DNA of 64,000 bases from Haliclystus octoradiatus (lineage: Eukaryota; Cnidaria; Staurozoa; Stauromedusae; Haliclystidae). The position numbers and the translations under genes are program-made. The stretch covers positions 310,001 to 374,000 of the forward strand of contig OU744448.1 in NCBI GenBank assembly GCA_916610825.1. Direction: 5' to 3'. How positions within the stretch are numbered: the first letter of the stretch is position 1; each line of letters starts with the position of its first letter. Shown here piece by piece: positions 1-10,846 of the stretch. The notes below the pieces were generated by a model that had not been told where the DNA came from, ran no database searches, and was given only the letters and a program-made list of their open reading frames with translations.

Positions 1-130
1 TCCGTTTTCATTAGACAACCATCAATGATTAACTGGCTAACTTTTAGTAATGCTTTTACATCATGTTTGCGTTGAGACATGTGAAAGTCATCACAGCTTG
101 CCAACTGCGTCAACAGACCGCGGAACAAAC

Positions 131-456
131 CTTCCTGTTCCAGTTCATTACAGTGAACAAAGACGAAGTTCCTGTTGCATACTTCTGTCCTACACCCTTG
201 AAGCCGAATTCTACTTCCTCGTAGAGTCGTGTGCCATTCAAACCACGCATTTGCAAGCAATGTATTGAATCCAACAATTGACAATTCTGACATTTGGAGA
301 ACAGAATGCTGCGTTCTCAAATAAACCAGGCAAGAACGACATTATTCGAGAGCAGCTCTTACTCAAACTTTACCATGATTGAATAAATAGCTGTTTGAGT
401 TGTAACTTCCAAAACACTGAGTTACAGCAGGGACAGTTATCTTTCCTCTTTACCAT
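131..456 (-). CDS. possible 5' part of an unrecognised Cys-rich gene
   Basis: Two minus-strand exons can be joined. Exon 1 (456-374) starts at an ATG, encodes a CPCC motif and ends at a GTAAAG donor. Exon 2 (308-131) follows a GCAG acceptor and encodes a second CxxC (KCQNC), then a stretch ending in a run like SSLFTVMNW before a GTTTGT donor. The 65-bp intron matches the short introns elsewhere here. The pattern of CxxC pairs followed by a G-x-G segment and an MN dipeptide loosely recalls the N-terminal part of Mutator-like transposase domains found as host genes or fossils in invertebrates, but this is only a resemblance. Another minus-strand frame is also open across 1-280, so the reading frame is uncertain. 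The gene would continue beyond the left edge. Confidence 0.3.
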
Positions 457-725
457 GTTTTGACGTAGATCAGGCCATGATCAGATCAAAATACAAAATT
501 CATTCCGTCATTTTCAAATTGTGAGCTGAGTGTCAATCCGCCTGTGCGTAAATGGCACCATGCTGATACTAATGACGTCACCAATTAGGGTATGCCTGGG
601 GCTGGGGTAAGGCTGGGTATAATTTCTTGGGCATAATGTGCTGGGGCATAATTAACGAACCAACATGGCAGCTTCAACAACACAACTTTGAAAACTGTCG
701 GTTCTGTTCGTTCTTCGACGAAGAA

Positions 726-2184
726 ATGAATTCCTATGTGAGTGAATTATTCTAAGTCATACAATAACCATATGAATTCACAGTAGACTAATCATGCAAT
801 ATTTTTTTTCAATTTAGATCGTTTTCACAGTTCTTCTTCTCACTCTATGTTTTTGCTCAATTGAGTGCAGAGTTAGAAATGATGGCGTTGCCGATGAACA
901 AGATACTTATGATGCTGAAATTGATGACGCACTTGAATTACGACGCGGTAAATCATTTGTGTGGCACCATTTTGTTCACTACCGCGTCATGATTATGGGT
1001 ACCTATTAAGAAGCTAGATTGTTGCATTAAATTGTGGAAAACTTCAACTTATATCAACAACGTGAAATTTACATGGGGTATTAGGCTACGCCGCTACCAT
1101 AGTCTGTGTAGACTGTTGTGACAGTAGGGTTTCGTAGTCACTATGATGTCTACCACATCCACATTACTACCTGACTGCACTGTATCGCCGATGAAATTTT
1201 GTATTTTTAAGAGGGTTTATGTAAGAAATTAAAGAATAATGTGCGGGAAGTATCTTTTAAGTTCTCTGAGAACAACAAAAGCTGCAGCCTGACGTCTCAT
1301 CGTCATTAGCATGATTGTATAGAATCATAGATTAGCCACCTACAGTATTTCATAAATATCCACTGTATGCCCACTGTAAAATTCATTGCGCAGATAACTG
1401 AGCCACCACCTGAAAGTTGAATTTAAAATCATAAGGTCATCATCGTCAAAGAATAGCTATAATTGTCATTGGTGTGGACCAACTTGGAATGAAATTGTTT
1501 TCATTTTATATATAATTGATCTGTTCAACTTTGATGTAGATCCCCGTGACGACAATGGGCCCTGTAAGAAAGCATTAGCATCCAAACCACATCTCATTGG
1601 TGCGTATCGTCCACAGTGCGATAAAGACGGCAATTACCTTCCTATGCAATGCCATGGATCTATTGGCTACTGTTGGTGTGCTACAAAAGACGGTCATCAA
1701 CTGACAAGTAAACAACGTCCTTGGATGAATCAGCTCAACTGCGGTCAGTAGTAATCAATCCCTGATGCGAGTATATTTAATAATTATCAATAATTTAACA
1801 TTTGAATAAAGTATGAAGCATGTTGATTTTATGATTGTTACAAACAAACAAACAAACAATCGGAGAAGCATTGTTTAAAAATAAGTGTCTCATTTTTGTT
1901 TACAATGTATTGGTCACCATATTGTTAATTTGATGTTTCACACTTCAGACATGGGCCCGTGCTTGCATGAACTTACAAAATTAGCACCGTCATTGCCAGC
2001 CATACTTGTGCGTGGTTACCCTCAATTACTGGGAAAGAAATATTTGCCAGAGTGCAGCCAAGATGGTTATTACAAACCAATTCAATGCGATTCTAAACAA
2101 TGTTGGTGTGTTGATCGATTGGGTATTAAGAACACTATTTCAAAAGCAATCCAAGCTGGACAGAAATCCCGTTTGAAATGTTAA
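726..2184 (+). CDS. small secreted protein with two thyroglobulin type-1 domains
   Basis: Four exons: 726-737, 818-947, 1540-1743 and 1949-2184. The first two encode a signal peptide (MNSYIVFTVLLLTLCFCS) and a short acidic linker. The last two each encode one thyroglobulin type-1 domain, seen from the QC...CWC signature (QCHGSIGYCWC and QCDSKQCWC) with flanking cysteines. The two introns bordering the domain exons are phase 1, as is usual for shuffled extracellular modules. The third intron uses a GTCAGT donor; reading through it would end the protein two residues later, so a one-domain isoform is possible. Tg1 domains often inhibit cysteine or aspartic proteases or bind growth factors; that role is inferred from the family only. 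The same module occurs twice in the mosaic gene at 15.3-24.0 kb. Full length is about 194 residues. Confidence 0.85.
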
Positions 2185-2253
2185 TTAAAGAATTAAAGAG
2201 ACTTGAAAATAAAATTATATATCTTCATTGCTCATGCATTGTAATTTTGTTTT

Positions 2254-2259
2254 AATAAA
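2254..2259 (+). terminator. polyadenylation signal AATAAA
   Basis: AATAAA lies about 70 bp after the stop codon of the two-Tg1-domain gene. It is the expected polyadenylation signal for that transcript, in the short gap before the convergent USP19-like gene. Confidence 0.6.
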
Positions 2260-2354
2260 ATAAGAACCCATAATTTTAAATGTAAACCAACGAACCTGTG
2301 TTGTATGATGTAATAATATGAACAGATCAAATTTGCATAATATAATTTTAACAT

Positions 2355-5300
2355 TTAATCAAGATCGAACTCTGTACAATGAATTGTGTTGTTAGTTGAC
2401 GTCAATGATGTCAATCGCTGTGATTTATTATTCAAAGGGTAACGGTATGGATAATGAACACACTGTTCTTTATCATCAGGCTCTTTTGATGCTGGTGTTT
2501 CTAGATTGATGTCCAATGCCTTGATTAATGGTATTACACTGGTTCTCTTGCGATACATCAGCAAGTACGCATTAGGACATACTACTTTGCTGTGTGACAA
2601 ATTGTCAACATAGTCATCATCAAAATAGCGCCAACCTAAACAAATAAATTAGTAAAATATAAACAAAGCAGTTTCTCATTTGTGGAAAATACTAGTGTTC
2701 CATCACTCAGACTGACACCATCAGATTTCCAGATGACGCTTCCATTTACAGTCAAACTGGCGCTAGCGGGGGATACATAACGTCCGATATTACACAACAC
2801 ATTTCTGTATTTGTAATTTGATATTAGTATTTTCAATTGTTTTATGCATTTTTACTTTACATGTCTTCTATTTGATTAAGTTATAAAATTTGTCCAGGAA
2901 TACTGCTTGATGTTGTAAAAGGCTTTTTGATTTGAAAGGGGTTTGGTCAGTCCCTCTGAGTAAGTAAGTCCTATCGGAGGGGTGGGGTGCCTACCAATAG
3001 TAACCCATTGTTGTTGATGTGGTGGTGTTTTGGTGACGGCAAAAAACAGCGACAGTAGCAGCAACAATGCAGTAAAGGTACAAAATAAAATGATGAAAGA
3101 TAATCGTAATCTTAAATACATAACCAAACCATCCACTATGTTGCACTCTCAAGACAATTTTTTTTTTAATTTACAAGGATTGCATCCTGCCCCAGCTCCA
3201 GTCCGGCTCCTGTCTGTTCAAATACAGATACTCCTTCCTAAGTCGGAGTTTGACTTCTGCTCCTGCACATCTCTGGTTTCTAGATGTTATATATTCTACA
3301 CAGGTTTCTACAATTAAGACCTACACACAGACAACACCTCAAACTATCATGATGTTCAAATTTTGTTTTCAGATATCCAAATGGTATGAGATGATAAATT
3401 GAGCTTCCTATTCAGAAAGATCCCTATCGTGTGAGATTCTCAGTATTTCTGTTACATTGGTAAACACTGACCTATGAGTTCTTGGTTGTTGCTATCCAAC
3501 AATCGTGTCATGCATGTGTAGTGACCCATTTGCATTGATCCCAAATGTGAAACTACTCCAATCAGATCATACAAACAGTCTGTGCTGTAGCAAGATGTGT
3601 CTTTGCTAGTGTAGGGTGACATATCAAAATTGCTGGCAAGATGAAGTAAAAGATAAATTATAGATTGCATAATGATATGGCAAGAAAAAGACATTTGTAC
3701 TACGCTTAGGCTACAAAATCACCTCAGTGGGTAAACAACATAATCCTTCATCTTTTGACCAAAACTGGAGTAGCTGAATCGCTTCAAATGCAGAAATAGA
3801 ATGTCTGGCAAATGAGTGACAAACAATTCTTTCGTGGCAGCACGCACAGCTTTACATTTGGGGCACTTCCTGTTGTCCATAAAAAAGTAATATTACAATA
3901 AAAAAAATTGAAAATTTAATAAAAATCAAACATGCATCATACCATCCGTCTTTTTCACTTAAATTTTCTGGTCCTTTGAACACCTGCAAACAGTCTGCAA
4001 TCGATAGATGGAGTAGAGCATCACGGTCTGCCTTGATTCCTATCACATGTTTAGTTTTGACCAATGGTGTCGTATTGATCTGATGACGCCATTCAATGCA
4101 CAGACGTTGACAACCTTCTGCTAATTCTCTTTTGAAATTCTCTTTTGATAATATTGTGAAGTTGCCATCAAAATAGGCTGATTTATACATTTTCACAATA
4201 AAATCTTCTTCTAGGTGGCTCTTTCTATCCTTTGTCACATAGCCTTTCTCTACACTGCACAAGGCGGATATCCTCAGTGTTTCTATAAAGCTATGCCATG
4301 AATATAATTTGTTGGTATATGCTGTCATGTCTAAGATGAAAGGGAGGCCAACCTCGGACTTCACAAAAGTGACACAACTTCCCTTATGGTATTTCCAATG
4401 TTTCCTTTGGCAAATCTGTGAGCAATAAGCTACTCCAAAGCACCCGGTACATCGATTCAATTGGCTAATACCATCACTAGCCTTGGCACAATTGCCGCAG
4501 TGGGATTTAATGGTATCTAACCAGCTAGACAGCTGCTGGAAGCATGGAACAAAGCGGATATTAGATGATGCACAGCCTGATGGTTTGTTTGACATTTGAT
4601 AAACAACAATGTGTTTCTGATTTAGTAATGATTTGACCGGCAAATCATCGTTAGCAAAAGCCAAATCATAAGAAAGTCTGCTTGATTTGAAAACCAAAAG
4701 TCTTTTTGAGTCGATTGAAGGAGATGCAACATTTAAACACGTCTTCAGCTCACTAACTGTTGACTCTTTACTTGGTACTTTGATGATGTGACTGATAGGT
4801 TGAACGTTGTGTTCATGATGTAGCAATACAACGGAGACTGTTAATGTAGATGATGAAACAGGAAGTGATATTTGAGCAAATGGATCAAACGCCTTTGACA
4901 CCTGTCAATCAAAGTTAAACTAATAGCATACAAGGGAATATATTTAAATTCATCAAATGTTGTTTATTCAGCAGCATAATAAAACTGAAATCAAAATGGA
5001 TACCTTGTCGCAGGTTTTGCATGTTACAACGGACATCAATTGACCATGAAATTGTTTTGAGATTGGAGAATTGTTTTTGTGCAAATAACGCTGCCATTCA
5101 TGTGATGACTCAGATTCAGTTTTGTTCTTGTTGACATTTAGGTTGTGTTGCATGCCTGGATGGTTCATGTCCTGCCGTAAGCATTGAAAATAAGATCAAC
5201 GCAATAAAAAACACATCTCAACCAATTAACATATATGTAATCAAGTGCATTACTGTCTACCTCGTGCAGGCCATCAAGCAGCGCAGAGAGGAATTCCTGT

Positions 5301-5902
5301 GCGTCGCATTGTTCAAATCCAGAAAATGCTGAAGACACACTACTGACCGCAGTCTAGAAAGATTTAATTCTGAATAATTAATCTCAGTTAAGTGCATATT
5401 TATAAACTAGGCTACCTACTATCAACAAAACCAATCACCTTCAGCGCTCTTGGGTTGTAAGAGGTGTGTTTCTTGTTACTATCCCATAATGCATTGATTG
5501 TGTCTGCGAATGAGTTTGCAATCTTCCCACCAGATCCAAGTGAATTGCTTTTGTTGATATGATGCACGTATGAATTGCCTGTCAACATAATACAGTTCCA
5601 TCTTCTAGCTACTCTGCATTTATTTCATCGACAGCGGCAAAGCAATTACTCACTGTGACATTGCACATACCTAGAAACAGCTGTTTTACTTCTTGGATGT
5701 TTGCCAATATTTGCACAACAGCATTTAAATAGCAGTTGTTGGCAAAGTTTAATAGTCCAACCCTGCCTAAATGCTGCAGATCCCTTGAGCCATCTATTCC
5801 ATTGCTCGTGTTTTCGTTTTTAGTTTCCTCCGTGTGTTTCTGATGCATGATAATGGTTGGCTTGCCGCCAAGAAGGCGTGGCTCTACTGTTGATGGACTC
5901 AT
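2355..5902 (-). CDS. USP19-like ubiquitin-specific protease with MYND finger
   Basis: A cysteine protease that removes ubiquitin. About eight exons, in coding order near 5902-5671, 5578-5439, 5353-5263, 5170-5004, 4898-3945, 3868-3708, 3640-3475 and 2632-2355. Cys box: GLLNFANNCYLN with the catalytic Cys; a QCDAQEFLSALL box follows. A MYND zinc finger (CGNC...CTGC...YCSQICQ..HW) is inserted in the catalytic domain, the arrangement typical of USP19. The CPKCK zinc pair, the LHLKRF box, the His box (HLGSMQMGHYTC) and the final AYLLMYRKR strand are all present. The start is firm: an in-frame TGA directly precedes the ATG at 5902, just after a splice acceptor. Compared with vertebrate USP19, no N-terminal CS/p23 domains and no C-terminal membrane anchor are visible. 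NNC replaces the usual NTC before the catalytic Cys. Length is roughly 730 residues. Confidence 0.85.
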
Positions 5903-5930
5903 TCATTTGAGATACTTACAACTTTAGTCT

Positions 5931-6397
5931 GCAATAAATCAAAAAGGTTGATTGTTGAAAAGAAATTGGCAAAAGCAAGAATGATGTGACAAAATAAAAT
6001 CACTTGAAAACAAAATGCACCGGAACTAGTTCCAGCCTCTTATCATTATAAACCTCAGATAGAAATGAAAAGAGCCTGGAATTAGTTCCCGTGCACATTT
6101 GAAAATATGTTTTGATTTTAATTATTTCAGAATATCAGGCGGTGAATTATTCTAGACTATTTCCAATAATTATTTGATAATAAAAGCGCCTGTACTCCGT
6201 ATGAATGTTTGATTTTTTCTGTGGGATTATACTACTAGACAGATTGTACATTTGCTCTAACTAGATAGTAAACAGACTTACTCAGTAGTTCAGTTCTCAC
6301 ATTTTCACATCAACTAAAAGCTTGTGGACAAAACTTGCAGCACGAATTGCGAACATTGCAGTCTGGTGACATTGCTAGTCTGGTCCTAACTAGCATA
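5931..6397. other. upstream region of the USP19-like gene, no gene seen
   Basis: This holds the splice acceptor for the first coding exon of the USP19-like gene (near 5930) and presumably its promoter and 5' non-coding exon. No conserved coding segment was recognised. A related short sequence (GGAACTAGTTCC type) appears at 6020-6040 and, in altered form, at 6080-6095. Confidence 0.4.
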
Positions 6398-6405
6398 GGC
6401 CTAAG

Positions 6406-7529
6406 CCATAGTGGAATCCATGTATGTTACGATGGATATATCCGGCGTAGAACTGAGTTGATTTTCAAAGTGCCTATATGTCCGTACATACTAATAACAA
6501 AATTATTCTGTTATTCGTCCGTACGGAACAATAACAAGGATTTTATTATTATTGGTCCGCATCGATCCTCCGGGATTAGGGAGAGTCGTTACCAGGCTTC
6601 GCTCCTCAAGAATTGGCGCCACTTTCAAACCGTTCATATTTTCGTTGTTTCTCATCGTGGAAGGTCGCTATGATATATTATTTTATCCAACTAGTTTAGT
6701 TAATTTAATTCAATCATGGCTGCTTTATTTGTTGGTACCAAATTTTCTTGCTTACAAGACGTCGAGAAAGCTGTCAAACAAAACTTGAAAGGTTTGTGTT
6801 TGCCTCGATCATCGAAGAGCCGTAGAGGCCGCCATTTTTCATTCGAATGAATTAAAATGCGTACTTGATCGAAGCTTTAAAAGATATTTGAATGTAATTA
6901 ATTTGAAAGGAAGAATATGCTTCATATTCACGATTTTCTGTATTTGTTTTTATGTATAAAAAGACTAACAGTATAAACTCCGCGTCTTGGAATTGGATTG
7001 CCTGACCGACTGCATAACTGTTGCTACCGACCGTGGTTTCTTCCCCTATCCCAAATTCTCAGAGATATGATATAATTATGATTTCAATTACTGTACCTCC
7101 TGACCCCTCAATAAAAATAATCATTACGACATGACATAATAAAGCCATTTTCAAGTTTTACAACGGACATATAATTTAATTATTGATTGTTGGTACGTAC
7201 GTACGAATAATGCTTTTTTTGCTATTGGTACGTATGGACAAATAATGGGGATTTAGTCAGTATTCGTTCCCAGATTACGGACCAATAACAGAAATTTTTT
7301 ATTTGTCCGTACGGACAAATAATCAAAATAATTTGTTATTCGTCCGTACGGACCAATAAGGGTAGCCGTTGACTTTATGCCAATTTGATTTCTTTGGCGT
7401 GGGAATTTGATAATTTTCTATAGTTTTCAACTAAATTTGGGCCTTTTGGTGTATTCTTGAATTCTGACTTGGCGTGGCGTAATTCTGGCGTAAATATCCG
7501 GCGTTCCAAATTCAAGGATTCCACTATGG
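6406..7529. mobile_element. 1124-bp terminal-inverted-repeat DNA element
   Basis: The two ends are perfect 14-bp inverted repeats (CCATAGTGGAATCC), and similarity fades to scattered matches further in. They are flanked by an exact 8-bp target duplication, GGCCTAAG, at 6398-6405 and 7530-7537. Eight-bp duplications are made by hAT, P and some Merlin-like transposases, so a superfamily cannot be named from the ends alone. No transposase reading frame is visible; this is a non-autonomous copy. The interior is unusual: several near-palindromes built on GTCCGTACGGAC, listed separately. Confidence 0.8.
6511..7359. repeat. cluster of TCCGTACGGA palindromes inside the TIR element
   Basis: Near-perfect palindromes of the form TTATTcGTCCGTACGGACcAATAA lie at 6511-6534, 7301-7323 and 7336-7359. 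Partial versions occur at about 6478-6497, 6541-6560, 7178-7210, 7221-7247 and 7270-7288. They are confined to the 6406-7529 element and resemble repeated transposase-binding or cruciform motifs of foldback elements. Confidence 0.7.
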
Positions 7530-7537
7530 GGCCTAAG

Positions 7538-8594
7538 CCGCCTAATTAAATTAGCAATGTTATCAGTTATCGCATACAAATACTTTTGTTCAGTTTGCAA
7601 ACTACAGCCAAGAGAAAGTTGAAAGTTGATAAACATGGAAATTGAATGAATGACAGATGGATCGAGACATCAGAATCAGACGAGAACGATATTTAGCCAA
7701 TGAATTTAAGTCGTCAAGCCATCAAATTGAAATCATCCCTCGACTCGACCGCTGCGGCGCTGCTGCCCTAGCTAGCCAAGCATTTCAGCTAATGAATCTG
7801 ATTGAGATTGATTGCACTTATGTCTATCAATTGAAGCAGAATAATAAACATAATAAACACGATCAAAGTATTATGTTAAAGATTAAGAAACTCACTCACT
7901 TGTATTCACGAATCCACTCTTTCATTCTCCTTGAGCACAACACAACTTTCGCTCAAGTCGCAGCCATTTTGTTGAGTTGACATACAAGCGAGACATCTTC
8001 ACATTACGTCTTTCAGTTTTCATTTTTCATTTACAAATACGAAATAAACGAAGTGGATAATGTTCCGGCTGCCGGAATCCTGATTACTACCGATAATGTT
8101 CCGTGCGTCTTTTGCGCATGCGTTATCTGTTGTCAGCTTTTCTCTCACATTAGTTCAACATGCAATGGCGACGGACGGTGCTGTTCCTCGACCACGTTAA
8201 TAACAATTCTGTTTATCAATTTAATCGTTACAAATACGATATTTTTTGCAGATTATCACAAGTTGTGTTTTACTTTTTGTAACAATAACAATTTTTTTTT
8301 TATGAAAACATTAAACAAGCAAAGGAGACACAAAGGAGAAGTTTACAAATTATAATTTTATATTCAAATTACTTATTTTTATTAAAATGGTGTTCGCTTG
8401 ATTGTTTTGAACCCGAATGCATAAAATTGCAAATCGAGTCAGGGCGAAGGACAATTTGTTTCTGAGACAATTTTTTACTACGCTGAGATAGTTATGTTGT
8501 TTCTCTCTCAGTTTTATAGATAGCTCACTTATGAAGCACTAAGCACGTATAGCGCTTAAAAAAGTGAAATGCTAAAAATCACAGCATCTGTAGT
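7538..8594. other. intergenic stretch with a fragment of a dispersed repeat
   Basis: No gene was recognised. An open frame at 7657-7980 (107 codons) shows no family features. At about 8053-8130 a block containing TTCCGGCTGCCGGAA followed by GATAATGTTCCGTGC and TTTGCGCATG reappears in diverged form, inverted, at about 56130-56210. It is therefore probably part of a dispersed repeat. Confidence 0.4.
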
Positions 8595-8644
8595 CTGCGT
8601 TTACAGACCGCGCTTTTGTGAATGAATCGCGGTCTGTAACGCAG
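8595..8644. repeat. perfect-stem hairpin, 17 bp
   Basis: Arms 8595-8612 and 8628-8644 pair over 17 bp (CTGCGTTTACAGACCGCG against CGCGGTCTGTAACGCAG) with a single bulged base and a 15-base loop. It ends 30 bp before the left target duplication of LINE copy A, so it belongs to the older flanking DNA. Confidence 0.7.
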
Positions 8645-8816
8645 GCTAATGCATCTGCGGCGGCGAAATTTGTGAAGCATAATTCATGATGCCGCTGCCG
8701 CTTATAATACCCTAATCGAGCGTGAATTAAACGCTATAATTTTAGCGGTAAAAACGGCTAGTAACAGTAATAAGCATTGTATAGCATGGAAAGAGATAAG
8801 GCGTCTTAAGAATCAT

Positions 8817-10846
8817 AGTAGTAGTAGTAGTATAGACAGTCACATTATAGGAATGTGCCGTCCCTCTTACGCCTTACATATTTGCTACATAAAGAACGCC
8901 ACAAAACACGGTCAGACATAGCTGACAAAGAAACTTTTAAATAACACAATTCACGATACAAAACATTATGAAAAGATACTACTCTACCATAGCCCCGTCG
9001 AAGCATCTCCTTCGGTTGCCAATGAAGGATGTCATGCAGCGGTTGAGGGGCATACGTCTTTGATCTTTCGATGTGACCTAAAAAAGACATCTGACGTTGG
9101 TGAGCAATAGCAGAGGCAGAAGGGGAAAGTTTCCTAAGTTTAGCAGTAGACAGTAAGTTGGGCCAATGTACTCCTAAAGCATGCCGAAGCATGGCGTCAT
9201 AAGCTGAGTCAAGTCGGGTCAATAGTGAGGTTGATAGAACCCACGTTTCAGAAGCATATAATAGAACAGGTTCTATCGTGTGTCTGAACAGTCTTAACTT
9301 AACGTCAGTGTTGACATCGGACGCCCAGAATTTATTCAGACCTCTAATGGCTGCCCAAGCCTGGCCTCTACGTTGTGTTAAATCATCTGAAGAAGATGGA
9401 AGTACAGAACCTAGGTACTTGAACGAATCTACACGTTCTATGTCACCATTAGATGTAGCAAGGTGTGCCTGTTTTATGCCTAAAGCAATAAATTTCGTCT
9501 TAGTCGTGTTAATTGTCAAGCCTACCGTTTTACCAACCCGTTCAACTTCATCAAGAAGCTGTTGTGCTTCAGATATGCTATTTGTTAAGATAGCAATATC
9601 GTCAACGAATGAGAGGTCCGATACGCTGCGCTCTGGATGACGTGAAGACCTACGACGATCAAGGATAAAACCGGAAGAGTCAGGACATGAAATACGAAAA
9701 ACATAATCGATAAATAGTGTAAATAAAAAAGGGGACAATGTGTCACCCTGTAGTACGCCACAAGCTGTCGGGAAATCATCAGTATCACCATAGTGAGTTC
9801 TAACAAAAGCCGAAGTAGAAGAATAAAAGGACATAATAGCATCGATAAGAACAATAGGTACATTATAGAAATCTAATATTTCTGGGATTCTGCATCTTAA
9901 CACGGAGTCAAAGGCCTTTTTGAAGTCAATAAAAATTGCAACAATGTCTTTTTGATGAGTCCTACAGCCTTCTAACAATATCCTAGCTGATAGAATTTGG
10001 CCTAAGGTTGACCGGCTATTCCTGCCACCGTTTTGATTGTATCTTAAATATGGGTCAATTACTGACGCCAGCCTTTTATGTAGAATCTTATTATTAGCTT
10101 TTCCTGCAGTACAACTTAAAGTGATACCCCTCTGTTGGTCTAGGTTTCTAGACGTGTTCTTGTTGACGGTGATGACAGCAGATCTTCGCCATTGACCCGG
10201 TACTTGTTGCTCCCCTGACAAAACGGCATTTATGATGGTAAGTAGCTCATTTTGTACAAGAGGTTCTCGAAGTGCCAGGGTGGGGATTCCATCTGGTCCA
10301 GGAGACGCAAGGGGTTTCATAGAAAATAGAATAGAGCATAATTCGTCATTAGTAACAGGAGAAGTATTATAATTGGACATATCAGGAGGGGAGAAGTTAG
10401 GCGGTGGAGCTAATTTATTTAACGATAGTAGACAGGATGGGGGATTATATAAATCATAAAAATAATTACGAATCATACTATTTGCCTCGACAGAATCATA
10501 CGCTTCAACTAATAAGGGCTTGTGGGATGGGTTCTTAAGACGCCTTATCTCTTTCCATGCTATACAATGCTTATTACTATTACTAGCCGTTTTTACCGCT
10601 AAAATTATAGCGTTTAATTCACGCTCGATTAGGGCGTTATGAGCGGCAGCGAGATCTATTGTTTTTTGATCAACAATAGATTGTAAAAGACTGATATTGT
10701 GTATAGTAGGAGAACAATCACGTAATTGTTTTTTGGCAAGTTTCAATTCATATCTTACCTGTGTGATCATTGCGTCACTGTCCCAAGAGACGCGTGACCA
10801 TTGTCTTTTCTTCCGCGGCAAAACGGTCTCGGCTTAGAATCATCGG
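8817..10846 (-). mobile_element. LINE copy B, same family, inserted in copy A
   Basis: A second copy of the same LINE, minus strand, flanked by the 11-bp target duplication TTAAGAATCAT at 8806-8816 and 10847-10857. Its 3' end at 8817 carries a short TAC/CTA repeat tail; its 5' end is truncated about 25 bp before the ATG. The unbroken 658-codon frame implies a fairly young insertion. Confidence 0.85.
8845..10821 (-). CDS. LINE reverse transcriptase ORF (copy B, lacks endonuclease)
   Basis: One open frame of 658 codons. RT motifs are in order: SPGPDGIP, DFKKAFDS, the GVLQGDTLSPFLFTLF block, the catalytic FVDD box (SFVDDIAIL, where FADD is commoner), and the FKYLGS box. The C-terminal region contains LLYASETW and MSFLGHIERS, found in RTE/jockey-type LINEs. 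The frame begins in the linker that normally follows the apurinic endonuclease domain, so endonuclease and any ORF1 were lost by 5' truncation during insertion. The encoded protein alone could not complete a normal retrotransposition cycle. Apart from the shared 5' truncation, copy A's matching parts carry deletions and stops that are absent here. Confidence 0.85.
   Translation of the reverse strand: MPRKKRQWSRVSWDSDAMITQVRYELKLAKKQLRDCSPTIHNISLLQSIVDQKTIDLAAAHNALIERELNAIILAVKTASNSNKHCIAWKEIRRLKNPSHKPLLVEAYDSVEANSMIRNYFYDLYNPPSCLLSLNKLAPPPNFSPPDMSNYNTSPVTNDELCSILFSMKPLASPGPDGIPTLALREPLVQNELLTIINAVLSGEQQVPGQWRRSAVITVNKNTSRNLDQQRGITLSCTAGKANNKILHKRLASVIDPYLRYNQNGGRNSRSTLGQILSARILLEGCRTHQKDIVAIFIDFKKAFDSVLRCRIPEILDFYNVPIVLIDAIMSFYSSTSAFVRTHYGDTDDFPTACGVLQGDTLSPFLFTLFIDYVFRISCPDSSGFILDRRRSSRHPERSVSDLSFVDDIAILTNSISEAQQLLDEVERVGKTVGLTINTTKTKFIALGIKQAHLATSNGDIERVDSFKYLGSVLPSSSDDLTQRRGQAWAAIRGLNKFWASDVNTDVKLRLFRHTIEPVLLYASETWVLSTSLLTRLDSAYDAMLRHALGVHWPNLLSTAKLRKLSPSASAIAHQRQMSFLGHIERSKTYAPQPLHDILHWQPKEMLRRGYGRVVSFHNVLYRELCYLKVSLSAMSDRVLWRSLCSKYVRRKRDGTFL

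Noticed and set aside
2636-2836. Minus-strand open frame in the last USP19-like intron
   Set aside because: It matches no part of the USP family and lies between two exons that join in frame without it.
7657-7980. 107-codon plus-strand frame
   Set aside because: Composition and motifs give no support, and it lies in a repeat-bearing interval.
9278-9863. Open frames overlapping the LINE B reverse transcriptase
   Set aside because: They are shadows of the RT frame on the same or opposite strand.
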